The notes below the pieces were generated by a model that made no database searches, was not told the origin of the DNA, and worked only from the letters and a program-made list of their open reading frames with translations. A DNA stretch of 9,977 bases from Oscillospiraceae bacterium (lineage in GTDB: Bacteria; Bacillota_A; Clostridia; Oscillospirales; Oscillospiraceae): contig JAEDOJ010000037.1 in NCBI GenBank assembly GCA_016302015.1, forward strand, positions 1 to 9,977, given 5' to 3'. This document shows positions 6,771 through 9,977 of this stretch, piece by piece. Each line of letters starts with the position of its first letter. The first letter of the stretch is position 1. The position numbers and the translations under genes are program-made.

Positions 6771-6786
6771 AGATACCACCGTCCTT

Positions 6787-6807
6787 GCTTTTATTTTATC
6801 TAAAAGC
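6787..6807. promoter_or_regulatory. Inverted repeat before the XRE gene, candidate operator
   Basis: A perfect 7-bp inverted repeat, GCTTTTA and TAAAAGC with a 7-nt A/T-rich spacer, lies 17 bp upstream of the XRE ATG and immediately beside the -35 box of the divergent promoter. Symmetric sites of this size are typical for dimeric XRE repressors, so autoregulation is plausible but not shown. Confidence 0.4.
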
Positions 6808-6811
6808 AGAC

Positions 6812-6841
6812 TTGACAAACATACTGCATTAACATTATAAT
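6812..6841 (+). promoter_or_regulatory. Consensus promoter divergent from the XRE gene
   Basis: TTGACA (6812-6817) and TATAAT (6836-6841) match both consensus hexamers exactly, spaced 18 nt. It fires away from the XRE gene. A second TATAATGA copy occurs 29 bp downstream (6865-6872). No convincing gene follows, only a tiny ORF and a Shine-Dalgarno without a start codon. Confidence 0.7.
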
Positions 6842-6868
6842 GACTAATAGCAGTACACTTAATTTATA

Positions 6869-6949
6869 ATGAGAGGTGATAGAACGGAAACAAACAAAGG
6901 AATATCCCGGTATAGAAACAAATCAAGCAGAAAGAAGGAGCGTATATAG
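6869..6949 (+). CDS. Possible 26-residue basic peptide, doubtful
   Basis: An ATG-to-TAG frame of 26 codons follows the divergent promoter. It is rich in Arg and Lys (starting MRGDRTETNKG) and has no recognisable domain. There is no Shine-Dalgarno in front of the ATG, which lies inside the second TATAATG. It may be a leader peptide, a remnant of a larger gene or chance. In the other frame a GTG at 6876 also opens 26 codons, so neither frame is favoured by the sequence. Confidence 0.2.
   Translation: MRGDRTETNKGISRYRNKSSRKKERI
6932..6940 (+). other. Orphan Shine-Dalgarno without a start codon
   Basis: AAGAAGGAG is a strong ribosome binding site on the plus strand, but no ATG, GTG or TTG occurs in the next 5-13 nt; the nearest is TTG at 6960, too far away. 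With the consensus promoter upstream, this looks like the 5' end of a unit whose gene was deleted. The remaining bases up to the terminator at 7087 show no gene I can support. Confidence 0.35.
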
Positions 6950-7086
6950 AACTTAGTCATTGCTGTCCTTCCTTGTTTATGGAGGAGGGCAATTTTTACG
7001 TCCGCATCAGGTTGCCAAAAATCTGGCGGTTCCGAAAATCAGAAAATCACCCGAATCGTGCCTTTTGAAAACGCCAAAAAAGTTAG

Positions 7087-7121
7087 AAAAAAGCCTCAAA
7101 TCTTTCGATTTGAGGCTTTTT
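7087..7121. terminator. Strong bidirectional terminator downstream of tRNA-Leu
   Basis: A perfect 11-bp stem, AAGCCTCAAAT with ATTTGAGGCTT (7091-7101 and 7108-7118), has a 6-nt loop and is flanked by A4 on the left and T-runs on the right. It therefore works on either strand: it ends the tRNA transcript on the minus strand 3 nt after the CCA, and stops anything arriving on the plus strand from the 6812 promoter. Confidence 0.9.
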
Positions 7122-7123
7122 CG

Positions 7124-7211
7124 TGGTGCGCGAGGCGGGACTTGAACCCGCACGTCCGGAGTGGACACTAGAACCTGAATCTAGCGAGTCTGCCAATTCC
7201 ACCACTCGCGC
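7124..7211 (-). tRNA. tRNA-Leu, anticodon CAG
   Basis: The minus strand folds into a class II tRNA of 88 nt with encoded CCA. Acceptor arms are GCGCGAG (5' end at 7211) and CTCGCGC, discriminator A then CCA (7124-7126). The anticodon stem CTAGA/TCTAG encloses TTCAGGT with anticodon CAG at 7175-7177. A long variable arm (TCC-ACTC-GGA type) and the T arm with GTTCAAGTC are present. The long variable arm and the CAG anticodon identify leucine (codon CUG). Confidence 0.97.
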
Positions 7212-7235
7212 GTATGCATTCCTTATTGCCCCAAT

Positions 7236-7264
7236 AATATACCACATAGTTCCTGGCTTGTCAA
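7236..7264 (-). promoter_or_regulatory. Promoter of tRNA-Leu
   Basis: On the minus strand TTGACA (-35, 7259-7264) and TATATT (-10, 7236-7241) are 17 nt apart, about 25 nt before the mature tRNA 5' end. Confidence 0.8.
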
Positions 7265-7293
7265 TTACTTTTTTGCAAAAAATCAAAAAAATT

Positions 7294-7320
7294 TTACCGG
7301 TCTGTTTTCCAGACCGGTAA
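7294..7320 (-). terminator. Terminator of citrate synthase gene
   Basis: A perfect 11-bp stem (TTACCGGTCTG and complement, arms 7294-7304 and 7310-7320) with a 5-nt loop lies 7 nt beyond the stop codon. On the minus strand it is followed by a T-rich run (AAATTTTTTTG), a classic intrinsic terminator. Confidence 0.92.
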
Positions 7321-7327
7321 TTCTGTT

Positions 7328-8698
7328 TCAGCGCTGGGAAATCGGGACATACTCCTTATGGCGCAGAAGAGGCTTATACGCAGGACGGTAAATCCTTCCC
7401 CCGGTAAGAACTTCTTCCATCCGGTGGGCACACCAGCCGGTGATTCTCGCCACCGCAAACAGGGGCGTAAACAAATCCTGAGGAATATCCAGCATCCGAT
7501 AGATCAGGCCGGAATACATATCCACATTGGCGCACATGACCTTTTCCTTCCCTGTCACCTCGGCAAACGCCTGAGGCGTTACCCGCTCGATGGCTTCCAT
7601 CAGCTCCAGCTCCGCCAGCATCCCCTTCTGCTCCGCCAGGGTTCTGGCGGCCTTCTTCAGAATGACCGTTCTGGGGTCGGAAAGGGTATAGACCGCATGA
7701 CCCATGCCATAGACAAGGCCGGTATGGTCGCTGGCCTCCCCGGACAGAATCCGGCGGACGTAGGCCGCTACCTCTTCATCATCGTCCCAGTGGGAAACAT
7801 TGGCCTTGATCTCCTCAAACTGCTTCAAAACCCGGCTGTTTGCGCCGCCGTGCTTCGGCCCCTTCAGAGAGCCTACCGCCGCCGCAATGGCAGAATAGGT
7901 ATCCGTTCCGGTGGAAGAGACGCTGCGGCAGGAGAAGGTGGAGTTATTGCCGCCGCCGTGCTCCGCGTGGCAGACCAGGCAGAGATCCAGCAGCTTGGCC
8001 TCTTCATGGGTATACTTCTGGTCGGGACGGATCATATGCAGGAAATTATCCGCAATGGACAGGGACGGCTCCGGGCGGTGGAGGTACAGACTCTCATGTT
8101 CAAAGTAATGCCGCTTGACCACATAGGCATGGGCGGCGATTACCGGGAAGCGAGCCACCAGCTCAATGGACTGGCGCATCATATTCTCCACGCTCAGATC
8201 GTCCGGATTGGGATCGCAGGAGTAGAGCGCCAGCACGGAACGGCCGATTTTATTCATGATATCCCGGCTGGGATTTTTCAGGATCATATCCTCGGTGAAA
8301 TTTTCCGGCAGCTCCGTGCAATCATGAAGGAGCGCCTCAAACATTCTATACCGCTCGGGGGTGGGCAAATGGCCGAACAAGAGCAGATAGGCAACCTCGG
8401 TGAAGCCGAATCGTTCCTCTCTCTGATACGCCGCCGTCAGATCTGCCAGATCATAGCCCCGGTAGATCAGCCGGCCTTCCATGGGTTCCCGCTCGCCGTC
8501 CACCACACGGTAGCCCAAAACGTTGCCCACCTTGGTGCAGCCAACCATCACGCCGGTACCGTCGTCGTTTCGAAGTCCCCGCTTGATGCTGCTGTTGGTG
8601 CGGGCTTCCTCGGTCAAGCTGGTATGAATCTTATAATCCGTGCATAGACTGTGAACAAATTCAGAAAATCTTGCAGTCGGCCCGGTCAACCCTGACAT
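7328..8698 (-). CDS. gltA: Citrate synthase (Si-type, citrate/2-methylcitrate synthase family)
   Basis: The 456-residue enzyme condenses oxaloacetate and acetyl-CoA to citrate, in anaerobes mainly to feed 2-oxoglutarate and glutamate synthesis. Active-site motifs are complete: CHAEHGGGNNSTF (243-255, His247), GPKHGGAN (280-287, His283), GMGHAVY (331-337, His334) and NVDMYSG (391-397, Asp393), plus ARITGWCAHRMEE (417-429), which includes Arg418. It is longer than the ~370-residue Gram-positive enzymes because of an N-terminal segment before GYRVVDG (62-68), a form often seen in Clostridia. Activity with propionyl-CoA cannot be excluded. The ATG at 8696-8698 has AGGGGTGA upstream. The gene has its own promoter and terminator, so it is monocistronic. 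Confidence 0.96.
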   Translation of the reverse strand: MSGLTGPTARFSEFVHSLCTDYKIHTSLTEEARTNSSIKRGLRNDDGTGVMVGCTKVGNVLGYRVVDGEREPMEGRLIYRGYDLADLTAAYQREERFGFTEVAYLLLFGHLPTPERYRMFEALLHDCTELPENFTEDMILKNPSRDIMNKIGRSVLALYSCDPNPDDLSVENMMRQSIELVARFPVIAAHAYVVKRHYFEHESLYLHRPEPSLSIADNFLHMIRPDQKYTHEEAKLLDLCLVCHAEHGGGNNSTFSCRSVSSTGTDTYSAIAAAVGSLKGPKHGGANSRVLKQFEEIKANVSHWDDDEEVAAYVRRILSGEASDHTGLVYGMGHAVYTLSDPRTVILKKAARTLAEQKGMLAELELMEAIERVTPQAFAEVTGKEKVMCANVDMYSGLIYRMLDIPQDLFTPLFAVARITGWCAHRMEEVLTGGRIYRPAYKPLLRHKEYVPISQR

Positions 8699-8725
8699 GG
8701 TATCACCCCTAAAAAAATTTGCTTT

Positions 8726-8754
8726 ATTATATCAAATTATCAGGTTCCCGTCAA
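8726..8754 (-). promoter_or_regulatory. Promoter of citrate synthase gene
   Basis: On the minus strand TTGACG (-35, 8749-8754) and TATAAT (-10, 8726-8731) are 17 nt apart, giving a leader of about 20 nt. It lies in the 82-nt gap shared with divergent spoIID. I see no clear sigma-E promoter for spoIID on the other strand. Confidence 0.82.
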
Positions 8755-8780
8755 GAAAAAACTGGAAAAAGGAGTATTTC

Positions 8781-9800
8781 ATGAAACAAATGACGATCAT
8801 TATTGCCATCATTGCCTGTATCTGCGCCATTCCCTTTCTGCTCCCGGAGCAGGCCGCCCCTCAGCCGGAGCTTCCGGCGGCGGAAAGCGACCCTTCTCCC
8901 GTTCCGGTCCAACGTTCCTTTGACAAGGCTCAGCCGCTCCGGGTACAGATGGAGGACGGGGTGGAAACCATGTCCCTTCATGAGTATCTGGTGGGGGTGC
9001 TTTTGGCGGAGGTGCCCGGGGATTTCCCATCGGAAGCGCTGAAAAGTCAGGCCGTTGCCTCCCGAACCTTCGCTCTGAAAAAAATGCAAACCCAGAAGCA
9101 CCCCGGCGCCGATGTCTGCGCCAGCGCCTCCTGCTGTCAGGGCTGGTCTGCAGAGGGCAGTCCGGAGGGCATCGCCGCCATCACCGCCGCCATTGAGGCT
9201 ACGGACGGTCTGGTGCTCACCTACGACGGCAATCTGATTGACGCCACCTTCTTCTCCTGCTCCGGAGGAAAAACCGAAGCCGCTCTGGCTGTCTGGGGCA
9301 GCGACGTTCCCTATCTGCAATCCGTGGACAGCCCCGGCGAGGAAAACGCCCCCAGATACACGGAAACCGTGGTGCTGGATCGGGACTATTTTTCAGAGGT
9401 TATGACCTCCGCCTATCCTCAGATCAATCTGTCCGGCTCTCCTATGGGCTGGTTCGGCCCCTGCTCCTGGACGGAGGGCGGCGGGCTGGATCTCATTTTC
9501 ATCGGAGGGCTTCCCGTTTCGGGAACCGACCTGCGCCGCCTGTTTTCCCTCCGGTCTACGGACATGACCTTCACCCCGGAGGAGGACGCAATTACCGTCA
9601 CCACCTACGGCTTTGGTCACCGGGTAGGCATGAGTCAGTACGGCGCCGCCGCCATGGCGGAGGCGGGAGAGGCTTTCACGGAGATTCTCGCCCACTATTA
9701 TCAGAACACAACCATAACAAAACTGCTCTGTCGTGAGACAGAGCAGTCAGACTGTCAAAAAAGTCCGGAACCGCCAAAATTGAGATTACTTTTTCAGTAA
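8781..9800 (+). CDS. spoIID: Stage II sporulation protein D (SpoIID), lytic transglycosylase
   Basis: The 339-residue membrane-anchored protein matches SpoIID, which cleaves peptidoglycan glycan strands during engulfment of the forespore with SpoIIM and SpoIIP. An N-terminal membrane anchor (about 4-22) and a Pro/Glu-rich linker precede the SpoIID/LytB domain. That domain shows YLVGVLLAEVPGDFPSEALK (69-88), where Glu77 fits the catalytic Glu, QAVASRTFAL (90-99), FFSCSGGKTEAA (157-168) and GFGHRVGMSQYGAA (277-290). His107, Cys113 and Cys119 are spaced like the zinc ligands I recall for C. difficile SpoIID. The ATG at 8781 is chosen over an upstream GTG/TTG reading because AAAAGGAG lies 6 nt before it. 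The last ~25 residues, after the normal end near HYYQNTTI, are encoded by repeat DNA and look added. Confidence 0.93.
   Translation: MKQMTIIIAIIACICAIPFLLPEQAAPQPELPAAESDPSPVPVQRSFDKAQPLRVQMEDGVETMSLHEYLVGVLLAEVPGDFPSEALKSQAVASRTFALKKMQTQKHPGADVCASASCCQGWSAEGSPEGIAAITAAIEATDGLVLTYDGNLIDATFFSCSGGKTEAALAVWGSDVPYLQSVDSPGEENAPRYTETVVLDRDYFSEVMTSAYPQINLSGSPMGWFGPCSWTEGGGLDLIFIGGLPVSGTDLRRLFSLRSTDMTFTPEEDAITVTTYGFGHRVGMSQYGAAAMAEAGEAFTEILAHYYQNTTITKLLCRETEQSDCQKSPEPPKLRLLFQ
9722..9747. repeat. Perfect 11-bp hairpin inside the spoIID 3' end
   Basis: ACTGCTCTGTC and its exact complement surround a GTGA loop, within the codons of the unusual SpoIID tail. On the plus strand no U tract follows. On the minus strand TTTTGTTATGG follows, so it could end transcription coming from the right. 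It is the left boundary of the repeat-rich DNA. Confidence 0.6.
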
Positions 9801-9967
9801 ATTCTCCTTTTTGGATTGTGCGAAAACACAGAAAGATTTCCGAACTTTTTCAACTGTGTTTCTCTTGCTTCGCAAGAATTTTGGCTTTCATCGCAACTCC
9901 CGGTCTACCGTACCTTTGTACGCCTACGACCGGGAGTTGCTCGACTTCCGAACTTTTTTGCAGTCTG
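9748..9967. repeat. Candidate small repeat element bounded by imperfect inverted repeats
   Basis: The 23 nt at 9748-9770 and the reverse complement of 9946-9967 (22 nt) are identical except for one inserted base and one C/T change; both read CAGACTG, then an A6 run and GT(C/T)CGGAA. Between them are a third partial copy (TTCCGAACTTTTT at 9838-9850, in the same orientation as the right copy), an AAACACAG/CTGTGTTT pair (9824-9831, 9854-9861), a TCTTGC/GCAAGA hairpin and a 13-bp perfect stem (9893-9905 with 9928-9940). No protein-coding frame is seen after the spoIID stop. This architecture fits a MITE or other dispersed palindromic element, possibly continuing past the window edge. Confidence 0.5.
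9893..9940. repeat. Long hairpin, 13-bp outer stem plus 5-bp inner stem
   Basis: GCAACTCCCGGTC (9893-9905) is exactly complementary to 9928-9940. The interior holds CGTAC-CTTT-GTACG (9909-9922), giving a two-tier hairpin. There is no U tract right after it on the plus strand; TTTTTT occurs only at 9954-9959 after the TTCCGAAC repeat. It is part of the repeat-rich DNA beyond spoIID. Confidence 0.65.
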
Positions 9968-9977
9968 CCAGCGTGTG

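Noticed and set aside
6771..6818. Longer N-terminus of the XRE regulator from a TTG at 6816-6818
   Set aside because: There is no Shine-Dalgarno before the TTG, the extra 16 residues lie before the HTH domain, and GGTGG precedes the ATG at 6768-6770.
6979..7068. 29-codon ATG frame (starting MEEGNFYVRIRLP)
   Set aside because: The peptide looks protein-like, but there is no ribosome binding site and no recognised family; it could be a remnant but cannot be supported as a gene.
6960..7145. Plus-strand 61-codon frame starting with TTG
   Set aside because: It runs through the strong terminator and into the tRNA 3' end and has no recognisable domain or well-placed Shine-Dalgarno.
7124..7211. tRNA-Leu as an occupied attachment site with a duplicated 3' end
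   Set aside because: I found no second copy of the tRNA 3' segment in the window, and no integrase gene is present.
8697..8780. 28-residue upstream extension of SpoIID
   Set aside because: It overlaps the citrate synthase start and promoter, lacks a ribosome binding site, and would put charged residues before the membrane anchor; AAAAGGAG marks the ATG at 8781.
9722..9747. Plus-strand intrinsic terminator for spoIID
   Set aside because: The hairpin lies before the stop codon and is followed by CAGACTG, not a U tract, on the plus strand.
9801..9977. CRISPR array from the repeated TTCCGAACTTTTT motif
   Set aside because: There are only two direct copies (plus one inverted, diverged copy) with unequal spacing and hairpins between them, so no regular repeat-spacer pattern.

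Overview
The window looks like chromosomal DNA from an endospore-forming Firmicute of class Clostridia, probably an Oscillospiraceae-type gut anaerobe. This rests on the high GC of the main genes (near 60% by eye), GGAGG-type ribosome binding sites, sigma-A-type promoters, a SpoIID homologue and clostridial versions of the proteins. The genus cannot be fixed from the sequence alone.

Positions 1-5717 (minus strand) hold one compact molybdenum operon, read right to left: promoter (5688-5717), a leader of about 205 nt ending in a terminator-like hairpin, modA, modB, modC, a MoeA-like molybdopterin-binding protein with a cysteine-rich tail, moaA, moaC, and a mogA/moaB-type gene cut by the left window edge. 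After the modA-modB gap (58 nt, itself holding a hairpin) the genes abut or overlap by 1-20 nt. ModABC would import molybdate (or tungstate), MoaA and MoaC turn GTP into cyclic pyranopterin monophosphate, and the MogA-like and MoeA-like proteins act late, around adenylylation and metal insertion. Genes for MoaD, MoaE and MoeB are not seen and may lie beyond the left edge or elsewhere.

Positions 5755-6425 hold an ECF-transporter substrate-binding (S) subunit with its own promoter. Positions 6426-7120 form a lower-GC stretch: an XRE-family regulator, a divergent consensus promoter that leads only to a tiny ORF and a Shine-Dalgarno with no start codon, then a strong terminator. This looks like the residue of a mobile element or a lost gene. 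A tRNA-Leu(CAG) with its own promoter follows (minus strand).

Positions 7294-8754 are a monocistronic citrate synthase unit on the minus strand, with promoter and terminator both visible. Divergent from it, spoIID (plus strand) encodes the peptidoglycan lytic transglycosylase of spore engulfment. Its 3' end and the DNA up to the right window edge are full of inverted repeats. A near-perfect 22-23 bp inverted pair starts inside the spoIID tail and ends at 9967, suggesting a small repeat element has replaced the natural stop region.

The best candidates for something undescribed are the modA leader/attenuator, the Cys-tailed MoeA-like protein and the repeat element at the spoIID end.
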